This document shows positions 8,737 to 16,438 of a DNA stretch of 37,054 bases, one piece after another (the stretch's first letter is position 1; each line of letters begins with the position of its first letter). Both the position numbers and the translations under genes were made by a program. The notes beneath the pieces are model-generated. The model searched no databases and was not told the origin of the DNA. It worked only from the letters and a program-made list of their open reading frames with translations. Source of the stretch: CAZHAC01 sp964383855 (GTDB lineage: Bacteria; Chloroflexota; Dormibacteria; Dormibacterales; Dormibacteraceae). Location: assembly GCA_964383855.1 (NCBI GenBank), contig CAYLIP010000024.1:1-37054 (forward strand), written 5' to 3'.

Positions 8737-9822
8737 CTAGCTGCGGACGATGGCCGCCACCGGGCCGCCGCCCGGCGGTCCCTGGTGCATGGCCGCCACG
8801 GAGACGAAGACGGCCGGGTCTCCGACCGCGGCGGCGACCACCGCGCCCACGGCCGCCTTGGCATGCCGGTGGTGGTGCACATCAGAGTCGTCGAGCATCA
8901 CCTGCCGCCGGCCCCGGAGCCGGCCGGTCGGATCCGCCTCGCACTTCGCGAAGACGTTGACCACGCGGTCGTGGACCTCGTCCGCGGTCGGGCACTCGGA
9001 GAGCTGAAGGCCGGCCGCCTCGATCGCGCGGTAGACGGCGGCCTGGTCGAGCGCGTCGCGCATCACTGAGTGCCCGATCCGGTAGCGGCCGCCAGGGCCC
9101 GCGTTGCCGAGCACGACCACCTGCGCGCGGTCGAGCTCGACCCCGCTGGAGCAGGAGGCGACCGAGCTCCAGACGTCGAGGTCGCGGCCGATCATGCCGT
9201 CGCTGATCCGGTCCCGGGACACCTCGCCCAGGCCGGCTGCGACGCCGAGGGCGGCGGTGCCGTTGGAGAGGTCCATCGAGCCGTGCGGGTCGGGGAGGGC
9301 CGTGTCCTGTTGACGCGCGCGCGCCTCCCCGATGCTCTCCATCGTCAGCAGCGGCGTCTTGGTCTGCACCCAGTGCACGTCCTCGACGCGCTCGATGCCG
9401 GCGTCGCGCATGGCCGCGCGCACCGCGGCGGCCGTCTTGTCGACCATCGCCACCCGGCCGATGTCCTCGGGCAGGATCTCCTCCGAGAGCGCCACGCCCA
9501 CGGTCAGGCCCTCGCGCGCGCCGTCGACCCGGCAGAAGACGCAGGCGTGAGGGCAGAGGATGCCGTCGGTTCCACCGGACCAGACCATGGGCACCGCCCG
9601 CACGCCGGCCTCGTCGCGCTTTCCGTACTGCCGGAGCACGTCGCGGAAGGCGCGGTCGGCGAGGATCCGCGTGAAGTCGTTGACGCCGCCGTTGCCCTCC
9701 GACTTCCCGATGACGGCGACCACCGTGTCGGGGTCGATCGCCCCGCTCCTGACCAGCTCCTCGAAGCCGGACGCGTCGGCCGGTCCGCCCCCGAACTCGA
9801 CCTTGAACACGCTTGCCGGCAT
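8737..9822 (-). CDS. ring-opening amidohydrolase, barbiturase / cyanuric acid hydrolase family
   Basis: A 361-aa member of the AtzD/TrzD/barbiturase family (PF09663), matching the usual length of about 360. Members are built from three pseudo-repeats that supply Lys-Ser pairs and open barbiturate or cyanurate rings. Candidate residues here are K40 in GKSEGNGGVNDFTR with S82 in WSGGTDG; K155 in QTKTPLL with the CSSGVE serines (about 225-226); and K293 in FAKCEAD with S341 before AAMHQGPPGGGPVAAIV. GNAGPGGRYRIGHSVM (about 239-254) is another family signature. The substrate is likely a cyclic imide-like N-heterocycle; barbiturate versus cyanurate cannot be decided by eye. ATG 9822 gives the expected N-terminus; a GTG nine codons upstream is possible. 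It is divergent from the M24 gene at 9952. Confidence 0.9.
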   Translation of the reverse strand: MPASVFKVEFGGGPADASGFEELVRSGAIDPDTVVAVIGKSEGNGGVNDFTRILADRAFRDVLRQYGKRDEAGVRAVPMVWSGGTDGILCPHACVFCRVDGAREGLTVGVALSEEILPEDIGRVAMVDKTAAAVRAAMRDAGIERVEDVHWVQTKTPLLTMESIGEARARQQDTALPDPHGSMDLSNGTAALGVAAGLGEVSRDRISDGMIGRDLDVWSSVASCSSGVELDRAQVVVLGNAGPGGRYRIGHSVMRDALDQAAVYRAIEAAGLQLSECPTADEVHDRVVNVFAKCEADPTGRLRGRRQVMLDDSDVHHHRHAKAAVGAVVAAAVGDPAVFVSVAAMHQGPPGGGPVAAIVRS

Positions 9823-9951
9823 CCCGTTCAGGTTAACCGTCGCCACGCTCCGCCAACTGAGGCGCCGGCCGCACCGGCGGCCGGCTGACGCTTGTCCGAT
9901 GATGGTTTGCTGCTGAAAGATCTCGTGCAGGGCGATGCAGGAGGCGTGACT

Positions 9952-11465
9952 GTGGGACTCAAGACGTTCGGCCTGATGGGAACGGACACCGAGCAGCGGG
10001 TCGACTTCGATCGCCTGCGCACGCAGCGGCTGGACCGGATCAAGAAGCTGCTCGGCGAGTCGGAGATGGGCGCGCTGGTCTGCTTCGACTTCACGAACAT
10101 CCGCTACATCACGGCGACCACGATCGGGACCTGGGGCATCGACAAGCTCGTCCGCTGGTGCCTGCTGCCCCGAGGCGGGGAGCCGGTGATGTGGGACTTC
10201 GGGTCGGCCGCTCGCCACCACACCCTCTACTGCCCCTGGCTGGGCGAGCGCTCGCGGGCGGGCATGACCGGCTTTCGGGGGGCGATCGTGCCCGAGGCGG
10301 GCCGGCCGCAGGACGTGGCGCGGAAGATCAAGGCCGAGCTCGACGCCCTCGGGCTCTCGAAGGCGCCGGTCGGGCTCGACATCTGCGAGCCGCCCATCCT
10401 CTTCGCGCTCCAGGAGGCGGGTCTCCAGGTCGTCGACGGGCAGCAGCTGATGCAGCGGGCGCGCGTGATCAAGACCCAGGACGAGATCACGCTGCTCAAC
10501 GAGGCCTGCATGATGGTCGACGCCGCCTACGAGGACCTCTACCGCTTCATGCGCCCCGGGGTCCGCGAAAACGACTGCGTGGCCCTGGTCGCCGGCAAGC
10601 TCTACGGCATGGGCTCCGAGCACGTGGAGGGCGTCAACGCCATCTCCGGTGAGCGCTGCAGCCCGCACCCGCACAACTTCACCGACCGCAACCTGCGGCC
10701 CGGCGACCCCGCCTACTTCGACGTCCTGCACAGCTTCAACGGCTACCGCACCTGCTACTACCGGACGCTGGCCGTCGGCAGCGCCTCCCCGGCCACCGTC
10801 GACGCTTACAAGCGCTGCCGCGACTACCTCGACCAGGCGATCGCCAGGGTCCGTCCGGGAGCGACCACGGCTGAGGTGGCCGAGGTCTTCCCCAAGGCGG
10901 AGGAGTTCGGGTTCGCCAACGAGGAGGACTGCTTCGCCCTCCAGCTCGGGCACGGGGTCGGGCTCTCGATCTGGGAGAAGCCGGTGATCAGCCGGCTGGT
11001 CTCGCTCGACCACCCGGAGGTGATCGAGGAGGGCATGGTCTTCGCCCTGGAGACGTTCTGGCCGGCCCGNNNNNNNNNNNNNNNNNNNNNNNNNNNNNNN
11101 NNNNNNNNNNNNNNNNNNNNNNNNNNNNNNNNNNNNNNNNNNNNNNNNNNNNNNNNNNNNNNNNNNNNNCGGAGGTGATCGAGGAGGGCATGGTCTTCGC
11201 CCTGGAGACGTTCTGGCCGGCCCGGGACGGCTGGTCGGCGGCGCGCATCGAGGAGCAGCTGGTGGTGACCCGCGACGGCTGCGAGGTGATCACCCGCTTC
11301 CCGGCCGAGCAGCTGCTGGTCTGCGGCGCCCCCTACTGGACGGTCGGCGGCCCGCTCCCGGAGACCCGCGAGCGCGAGTCGAACCTCAACGGCGACGGCG
11401 TGGCCGCGGTCGTCAACGGCGCTCGTGCCGCGGTGCCGGGGCCCACCGCCCCGCCCAGCGCGTGA
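9952..11465 (+). CDS. M24-family (Xaa-Pro peptidase/creatinase fold) protein, interrupted by an assembly gap
   Basis: A pita-bread-fold protein of the M24 family, which includes aminopeptidases, creatinase and ectoine hydrolase. The reading frame runs into the N gap at 11070 and resumes after it. If the 100 Ns plus one copy of the 55-base repeated flank are removed (155 bases), the frame is continuous and gives about 452 aa. Expected metal positions: Asp in YFDVLHSFNG (codon at 10720), then Cys in GYRTCYYRT (codon at 10753) where M24 peptidases have the second Asp, His in LGHGVG (10951), Glu in FALETF (11050), and Glu in RIEEQL. The lost Asp argues against an ordinary dinuclear peptidase and fits a C-N hydrolase or altered metal site (inference). 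GTG 9952 has AGGAGG seven bases upstream. A more distant paralogue lies at 32444-33733. Confidence 0.8.
11070..11169. other. assembly gap (100 N) with duplicated 55-base flanks
   Basis: Bases 11015-11069 are identical to 11170-11224. Removing the Ns and one copy restores one open frame, so the contig ends most likely overlap and no sequence is missing. The apparent duplication is an assembly artefact. Confidence 0.9.
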
Positions 11466-11557
11466 CTCCAGCCGTGGCTCCCCAGACCATCCGCCTGCTC
11501 GGCGAGCACCCGCCGGGCATGGCCCAGATCACAGCGCCCAAGGAGGCAACCCCATGA
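11462..11557 (+). CDS. 31-codon ORF coupled between the M24 and LLM genes
   Basis: A GTG at 11462 overlaps the M24 stop (GTGA), and the ORF's TGA at 11555 overlaps the ATG of the LLM gene (ATGA). The product would begin VTPAVAPQTIRLLGEHPPGM and be 31 aa; about four-fifths of its codons end in G or C, as in the real genes here. It resembles no family I recognise. It may be a genuine small peptide, a leader that couples translation, or the remnant of a lost gene. The ribosome site of the LLM gene (AAGGAGG) lies inside it. Confidence 0.35.
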   Translation: MTPAVAPQTIRLLGEHPPGMAQITAPKEATP

Positions 11558-12435
11558 AGCTCGGAATCGGCCTGCCTCAGATGATGCCCTGGGGCCTCGA
11601 CCGCCGCCTGTTCCTGGACTGGGCCCGGCTCGCCGACGAGGCCGGATTCCACGCGCTGGGAACGCTGGACCGGGCCAACTACGACTCCTGGGAGGTGCTC
11701 GCCTCGCTGGCCGCCGCGGCCGCGGTGACCGAGCGCGCCCGGCTGGTGACGAGCGTGCTCGTGCTCCCGATCCGCAACGAGGTCCAGGTGGCCAAGGAGG
11801 CGGCCGTCATCGACCGCATTTCCGGCGGGCGGCTGGACCTCGGGCTCGGCATCGGCAACCGCCCCGACGACTACGAGGCGCTGGGCGCCGACTGGGCGCG
11901 CCGGGGCCCGCGGCTGCGCCGGCAGGTGGCGAGGATGCGCGAGGTCTGGGCGGAGTCGCGCCGCTCGGACGCCGGCACGGGCATTCTGGGTCCGGCGCCG
12001 CTCCAGGAGCCCGGCATCCCGATCCTCCTCGGCGGCGGCGCCGAGCCGGCGGTCCGGCGGGCGATCGAGGTGGGGGACGGGTTCTTCTTCGCGGGCGCGA
12101 CGCCCGCCCCGGCGGTCGCCGAGCAGCTTCCAAAGCTTCGCGAGCAGGCGGCCGCGGCCGGCAAGCCGGGTTTCCTCTTCTACAAGATCCAGTACTGCGC
12201 GGTGGGCGACCCTGAGGCGGTCCTGAAGGAGGCGGCGCATGACCTGCTCCGCTACTACCGAAACCCGAACATGCCCTTCGACAGGATCGTCGTCCGCGGC
12301 GGGACCGAGGTGCTCCGCGAGAACGCTCGCCAGCTGGCCGCAACGGGCCTCGATGTGCTCATCTACCTGCCCGCCGTCCTCGACATCAGGCAGGTGGAGC
12401 GGATCGCGGAGGACGTCCTCCCAGACTACCGGTGA
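11554..12435 (+). CDS. LLM-class flavin/F420-dependent oxidoreductase
   Basis: A 293-aa luciferase-like monooxygenase-fold protein (PF00296). It begins MKLGIGLPQMMPWG and shows the strand-helix pattern of the TIM barrel: WARLADEAGFHALGTLDR, then LVTSVLVLPIRNEVQVAKEA and the signature DRISGGRLDLGLGIGN. The lack of a long insertion and the short length favour the F420-type or small FMN monooxygenases over bacterial luciferase. The reaction could be F420-dependent reduction or flavin-dependent monooxygenation of a catabolic intermediate; the substrate is unknown. The start is supported by AAGGAGG eight bases upstream. It overlaps the end of the convergent cupin gene by 10 bases and follows the M24 gene in the same transcription unit. 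Confidence 0.85.
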   Translation: MKLGIGLPQMMPWGLDRRLFLDWARLADEAGFHALGTLDRANYDSWEVLASLAAAAAVTERARLVTSVLVLPIRNEVQVAKEAAVIDRISGGRLDLGLGIGNRPDDYEALGADWARRGPRLRRQVARMREVWAESRRSDAGTGILGPAPLQEPGIPILLGGGAEPAVRRAIEVGDGFFFAGATPAPAVAEQLPKLREQAAAAGKPGFLFYKIQYCAVGDPEAVLKEAAHDLLRYYRNPNMPFDRIVVRGGTEVLRENARQLAATGLDVLIYLPAVLDIRQVERIAEDVLPDYR

Positions 12436-12872
12436 GCCAGGATGTAGCCCGCCTCCTCGAGCGTGGCCACCCCGAGGTAGCCGCCCACGACCTCAACCTC
12501 GGAGTCGGGATCCAGGTTGCGCAGCCAGTGCACGGTCCCGCGGGGCACGAAATCGATGGTTCCCGGACCAACCTCGTGCTCCTCGTCCCCGGCGCCGATT
12601 GCGGCCTGGCCGCGGACGATGTAGAAGAACTCGTGCGCATTGGGATGCACGTGCGCCCGGTGCTGGGCGCCCGGGCGGAAGATGGCGCGGAAGAGGGCGA
12701 CGCCACCGCGGCGCGCCACCTCGGGTGGCAGCGGGAAGCGGATGTCCATGCCCACCCAGCCCTGGTCGGCGCTGACGCGCCGTGGCTCGACCTCGGAGAT
12801 CCTGGTCATGAAGTGGTTGGCGTTGCTGATCATGGCCAGCCATTCTGCCGCGCGCAACGTCGTTCTGGACAT
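12426..12872 (-). CDS. cupin-domain protein
   Basis: A single-domain cupin of about 148 aa. The metal-binding motif 1 reads HRAHVHPNAHEFFYIVRG (H-x-H-x4-E-x6-G). Motif 2 lies in GPGTIDFVPRGTVHWLRNLDPDSE, with its His in TVHWL. Small cupins of this type may be dioxygenases, isomerases or simply sensors, so activity is undefined. The start is uncertain: ATG 12872 lies inside a palindrome, ATG 12833 (MISNANHF) is downstream, and a GTG at 12920 is further up; none has a strong ribosome site. It is divergent from the solitary binding-protein gene, suggesting shared regulation. Confidence 0.75.
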   Translation of the reverse strand: MSRTTLRAAEWLAMISNANHFMTRISEVEPRRVSADQGWVGMDIRFPLPPEVARRGGVALFRAIFRPGAQHRAHVHPNAHEFFYIVRGQAAIGAGDEEHEVGPGTIDFVPRGTVHWLRNLDPDSEVEVVGGYLGVATLEEAGYILAHR

Positions 12873-12883
12873 CGGAATGTTTT
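12863..12883. promoter_or_regulatory. candidate operator, cupin / binding-protein intergenic region
   Basis: TTCTGGACATCGGAA (12863-12877) is an imperfect TTC(C/T)-N7-GGAA palindrome followed by TGTTTT. CGGAATGTTT here is repeated exactly at 34879-34888. A related 15-base palindrome occurs before the M24 gene (33745) and the alcohol dehydrogenase gene (34844). It overlaps the possible ATG at 12872. Confidence 0.4.
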
Positions 12884-12971
12884 GGGTGGAGACTGTCGCG
12901 GGCGGGACCGCTTCCGCCACGTCCCCGCCGACGAAATAACACGGAGGCGAAACAACAGGGAGGATTGACGA

Positions 12972-14237
12972 GTGCCAAGAAGCAGGTTCCGAGCGCCGTG
13001 GTCGCTCGCGGTCGCTGCCACGCTGCTGGTGGCGGCGTGCGGGGGCGGCTCTGCAGGGGGTGGTTCCAACAACGCGCCGATCAAGGTGGGCTACCTGGTC
13101 CCGCTGTCAGGAAACTTCGCCTCCAACGGCAAGAGCGAGCAGAACGGCTTCAACCTGGGGCTGAAGGACTTCGGCGACACGGTCAACGGCCACAAGATCG
13201 GAGTCACCTACCTCGACACCCAGGCCGACCCCAACATCGCCCTCTCGTCCGCGCGGCAGCTGATCGACAACCAGGGCATCGACATGCTCGAGGGGCCGCT
13301 GGCCGCCAACGAGATCGCCGCGGTCGCCGCGTACGCCGGCCCCAAGGGCATCCCCACCGACGACCTCTCGATGTGCGCCGGAATCCAGCTCGACTACTAC
13401 ACCAAGTTCGGAAACGGCTACTCCTCGGGGTGGTCCTGCGACCAGCCCGCGATCATGGCCGCCGACTACGCCTACAACACGCTCCACTGGCGGAACGTGG
13501 TCACGATCGGGCAGGACTTCGCCTTCGGGTGGCTGGTCGTGGGCGGCTTCGCCGACGCCTTCAAGCAGCTCGGAGGCCACGTCACCCAGATGCTCTGGGC
13601 GCCCAACACCACCACCGACTTCAGTCCCTACGTCTCCCAGATCAAGACGCAGGGCATCGACGGCATGTACGCCGAGGTCTCCGGCGGCGTGGCCGTGCGC
13701 TTCACCCAGGCCTACAACCAGTTCGGCCTCAAGGCCAAGCTGCCCCTGCTCGGCATCACCCAGATGACGGACTACTCGGCGCTGCCGGCAGAGGACCCGG
13801 CCGCGGTGACCGGGCTTCTGACCGGGGCCCAGTACTGCGACGGCAACCCCTCAGCTGAGAACCAGAAGTTCGCCAACGAGTACAAGGCGGCCTATGGCAC
13901 CTACCCGAGCTACTACTCGGACGCCGGCTACGCCAAGGCGCGGCTGCTCGTCGAGGCGCTGAAGAAGGTGAGCAACCCGTCCGACCACAAGGCGCTGGCC
14001 AAGGCGCTCAAGTCGACGCCGATCCAGGCCGCCCGCGGCCCCGTCAAGCTGAGCGGCGCGCCCGCCTTCTCGCCCATCCAGAACATCTACATCTGCCAGG
14101 TCAAGTCTGTGAACGGCGAGCTCCGCAACGTGCCGATCAAGACCTACAGCAACGTCAATCCCTGGGGCTTCCTGGACGAGAAGAAGTGGGAGGCCAGCTT
14201 CCGGAAGTACAGCTCCGAGCGCCCGACGCCGACCTAG
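12972..14237 (+). CDS. ABC transporter substrate-binding lipoprotein (branched-chain amino acid type), solitary
   Basis: A 421-aa LivK/Peripla_BP_6-type periplasmic-binding-fold protein. It has a lipoprotein signal peptide: basic MPRSRFR, a hydrophobic run, then VAAC with the lipidated Cys at residue 23 and a Gly/Ser-rich linker. The mature domain starts APIKVGYLVPLSGNFASNG, the usual type I opening. The GTG start at 12972 has GGGAGG nine bases upstream. It is monocistronic: a strong terminator follows at once and no permease gene is adjacent. It could feed either of the two liv permeases in the window. The liv family is broad, so the ligand may be an amide, aromatic acid or N-heterocycle. 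Confidence 0.92.
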   Translation: MPRSRFRAPWSLAVAATLLVAACGGGSAGGGSNNAPIKVGYLVPLSGNFASNGKSEQNGFNLGLKDFGDTVNGHKIGVTYLDTQADPNIALSSARQLIDNQGIDMLEGPLAANEIAAVAAYAGPKGIPTDDLSMCAGIQLDYYTKFGNGYSSGWSCDQPAIMAADYAYNTLHWRNVVTIGQDFAFGWLVVGGFADAFKQLGGHVTQMLWAPNTTTDFSPYVSQIKTQGIDGMYAEVSGGVAVRFTQAYNQFGLKAKLPLLGITQMTDYSALPAEDPAAVTGLLTGAQYCDGNPSAENQKFANEYKAAYGTYPSYYSDAGYAKARLLVEALKKVSNPSDHKALAKALKSTPIQAARGPVKLSGAPAFSPIQNIYICQVKSVNGELRNVPIKTYSNVNPWGFLDEKKWEASFRKYSSERPTPT

Positions 14238-14250
14238 ACCGAACCTGCCA

Positions 14251-14280
14251 GGAGGCGCCGCCCCACCGGGGGGCGCCTCC
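14251..14280. terminator. strong GC hairpin after the solitary binding protein
   Basis: GGAGGCGCC (14251-14259) pairs with GGCGCCTCC (14272-14280), extended by CCCC/GGGG inside, and followed by TTACCT. It lies between convergent stops (14237 and 14304), so it can act in both directions. Confidence 0.75.
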
Positions 14281-14303
14281 TTACCTCTGCCGCCCGAAAC
14301 CGG

Positions 14304-15065
14304 CTACTCCCAGAGCGCGACGATCCGGACCGGCGAGCCGCTGAGCCCGACGAAGCGCAGGGGCAGCATCACCACCCAGAAGCCGGCGTGGAGCGGAATG
14401 CGCTCGATGTTGTTCACGACCTCGGTGTGGTTGACGAGGTACTCGGCGTGCACCCGGTGGTTGGGGTAGGTGATGTCGGCCGGGTTGTCGGTGGAAACCG
14501 CGTCCGTCATGACATTGACCACGCCCTGGTCGAGGATCCAGCGAGAGGCCTCCTCGTCCAGGCCCGGGTACTGCGTGTTGAAGGTCATGGCGTCGTCCCA
14601 GTTGCGGGCCGCCCCGGTGTAGTAGAGGAGGGTCCCGCCCTCGGGCAGGCGGTCGATGCCGGCCGCCTCCATCGCCCGCTTCACCATGTCGAGCCCGATG
14701 TGCGTGCGCGCCGGGGCCGCCGAGAGGTCGAGCCAGGCGCCCTCGGTGAAGCAGCTCTCGAGCGGGAAGGTCTCGATCGAGAGGTCCTGGCGCTCGGCGT
14801 TGAGGTGCGAGATCGCGTCAAGGTGGGTGGAGACGTGGTCGCACATGACCATGCCCTTGACCGTGTAGCTGAAGGGGCTGTCGCCGAGCCGCAGCTTCGA
14901 CTCGGCGTGCGTCAGGTGGTCCCAGAACGCGATCTTGGCGTGCCCCGGGTAGATCGGGATGTCGGGTGAGATTTCGCGGCTGAGGTCGAGCGCCTGGAAC
15001 CGCCGTCCGAGAAAGGAGATCTCGGTCTGCTCGCGGTAGGTCTTCGCCGCCCTGCTCACGCTCAT
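14304..15065 (-). CDS. cyclase-family (PF04199) hydrolase, 'STH' variant
   Basis: A 253-aa kynurenine-formamidase/isatin-hydrolase-fold protein. The family metal motif H-x-G-T-H-x-D-x-P-x-H appears as CDHVSTHLDAISH with H77, H81, D83 and H87, so all ligands are kept but Gly is Ser and Pro is Ile. Other landmarks are LDLSREISPDIPIYPGH near residue 26-42 and YPNHRVHAEYLVNHTEVVNN near the C-terminus. Family members hydrolyse amides or imide-like rings with Mn or Zn. It is closely related to the protein at 26369-27133. ATG 15065 has GAGGAG nine bases upstream. It is divergent from the operon beginning at 15173. Confidence 0.88.
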   Translation of the reverse strand: MSVSRAAKTYREQTEISFLGRRFQALDLSREISPDIPIYPGHAKIAFWDHLTHAESKLRLGDSPFSYTVKGMVMCDHVSTHLDAISHLNAERQDLSIETFPLESCFTEGAWLDLSAAPARTHIGLDMVKRAMEAAGIDRLPEGGTLLYYTGAARNWDDAMTFNTQYPGLDEEASRWILDQGVVNVMTDAVSTDNPADITYPNHRVHAEYLVNHTEVVNNIERIPLHAGFWVVMLPLRFVGLSGSPVRIVALWE

Positions 15066-15097
15066 CGGCTCATACTCCTCAGCGTATATGGGGCCAC

Positions 15098-15127
15098 TTG
15101 AGGCACCCCTTTCCCTGAAGTCACAAT
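15098..15127 (+). promoter_or_regulatory. possible promoter of the liv/hydroxylase operon
   Basis: TTGAGG (15098-15103) and CACAAT (15122-15127), 18 bases apart, lie about 45 bases before the binding-protein start. This is a modest sigma70-like match in otherwise GC-rich DNA. Confidence 0.3.
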
Positions 15128-15172
15128 ATCCATAGCGCGTCCGGCAGGGCTCCCGGTGACGGAGGAGGTTAG

Positions 15173-16414
15173 ATGCTGCGAAGGTTGCAGGCGACTGCGT
15201 TGATCGCCGCCGCGACACTGGTCGCGGGCTGCGGCGTGGCCGGGGGTGGCGGGAACAGCTCGGGGGGCAACCAGGACACGACCCCGGTCAAGGTCGGCGT
15301 CGTCACCGGGCTCACCGGCGCCTACGTCCAGCTCGGCCAGGCCCAGCAGCGTGGCGCCGAGCTGGCGATCAAGCAGCTCAACGGCAAGGCCGGGAGCCAC
15401 CCGATCTCGGCGGTGGTTCGCGACGACCAGATCAAGCCCGACCAGGCGCTGGAGCAGTCGAAGACCCTGGTCCAGGTCGACAAGGTCGACTTCCTGACCG
15501 GCTGCGTGTCGGCCGCGACCACCCTCGCCATCAACCAGGTCGCCAAGCAGGCCGGGATCCCGTACCTCGGCACCTGCCAGACCGAGAAGCTGAACCGCAA
15601 GCCCGACTTCGGGCCCTACACGTTCCACATCGCGCCGCTGCCCTCCCAGGACGTCAACGCGATCGCGAGCTGGGTCGTCAAGAACGTGGGCAAGAACGTC
15701 TACTTCATCCAGCCCGACTACGCCTGGGGGCACGAGCAGTACGACGCCGAGCAGAAGGCCTTCCCGGCCGCCGGCGGCACCGTCCTCGGCGTCTCCTGGG
15801 CGCCGCTCGGCACCACCGACTTCACGCCCTACATCCCGAAGATCCAGGCCGCCCACCCGGACGTCCTGATGGTCGGCGCGGCCGGCAACGACCAGGTCAA
15901 CTTCCTGAAGCAGGCCAACCAGTTCGGCCTCAACAAGTCGATGAAGATCTTCCAGTTCCTGGAGGACTTCGGCTTCGACCAGCAGATGGGTTTCGACGTG
16001 ATCCAGGGCACCTACGCCGCCACCAACTTCTACTGGACGGTGAAGGACCCCGGGACCCAGAAGTTCGTCAAGGACTACCAGGCGGCGTACGGCCAGCCAC
16101 CCAGCGGCTACGCGGCCTACGTCTACAACGCGATCATGCTGGTCGCCAAGCAGGTCGAGGCCAACAAGTACAAGCCGGCCGACTTCGCCAAGGCCCTGGC
16201 CGGCGCCAAGATCGACCTCGCCGAGGGTCCGATGACCATCCGCTCCTGCGATCACCAGTCCCTGCAGCCGACCTACATCGTGGAGGGCCTGAGCTCCGCC
16301 CAGGCCCAGAGCGAGGGCGGCTCGGCGCAGTTCGGTTTCCGCAAGGTGCTGGAGACGATGCCGGCGGCCGAGAGCCAGGCGCCGCCCTGCTCCGAGGTCG
16401 GGAACTCGGGCTAG
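15173..16414 (+). CDS. ABC transporter substrate-binding lipoprotein, first gene of the liv/hydroxylase operon
   Basis: A 413-aa type I periplasmic-binding protein. The signal peptide has a basic start (MLRRLQ), a hydrophobic core and lipobox VAGC with Cys at residue 20, followed by a Gly/Ser/Asn linker. The mature part begins TPVKVGVVTGLTGAYVQLGQ. Further Peripla_BP_6 features are CVSAATTLAINQVAKQAGIPYLG and WAPLGTTDFTPYIPKIQAAHPDVL. GGAGGAGG lies six bases before ATG 15173. Permease genes begin 24 bases downstream, so this is the cognate binding protein of livHMGF-1. It is clearly diverged from the binding protein at 12972, suggesting a different ligand. Confidence 0.93.
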   Translation: MLRRLQATALIAAATLVAGCGVAGGGGNSSGGNQDTTPVKVGVVTGLTGAYVQLGQAQQRGAELAIKQLNGKAGSHPISAVVRDDQIKPDQALEQSKTLVQVDKVDFLTGCVSAATTLAINQVAKQAGIPYLGTCQTEKLNRKPDFGPYTFHIAPLPSQDVNAIASWVVKNVGKNVYFIQPDYAWGHEQYDAEQKAFPAAGGTVLGVSWAPLGTTDFTPYIPKIQAAHPDVLMVGAAGNDQVNFLKQANQFGLNKSMKIFQFLEDFGFDQQMGFDVIQGTYAATNFYWTVKDPGTQKFVKDYQAAYGQPPSGYAAYVYNAIMLVAKQVEANKYKPADFAKALAGAKIDLAEGPMTIRSCDHQSLQPTYIVEGLSSAQAQSEGGSAQFGFRKVLETMPAAESQAPPCSEVGNSG

Positions 16415-16438
16415 CCCGGGTATAGGGGAAGCCGGCGC

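Noticed and set aside
11170..11224. Internal duplication in the M24 gene
   Set aside because: The repeat is exactly the 55-base gap flank and removing it restores the frame, so it is an assembly artefact.
9952..11465. Ordinary Xaa-Pro dipeptidase
   Set aside because: One metal-ligand Asp is replaced by Cys and the context is catabolic; the peptidase name was not kept as the function.
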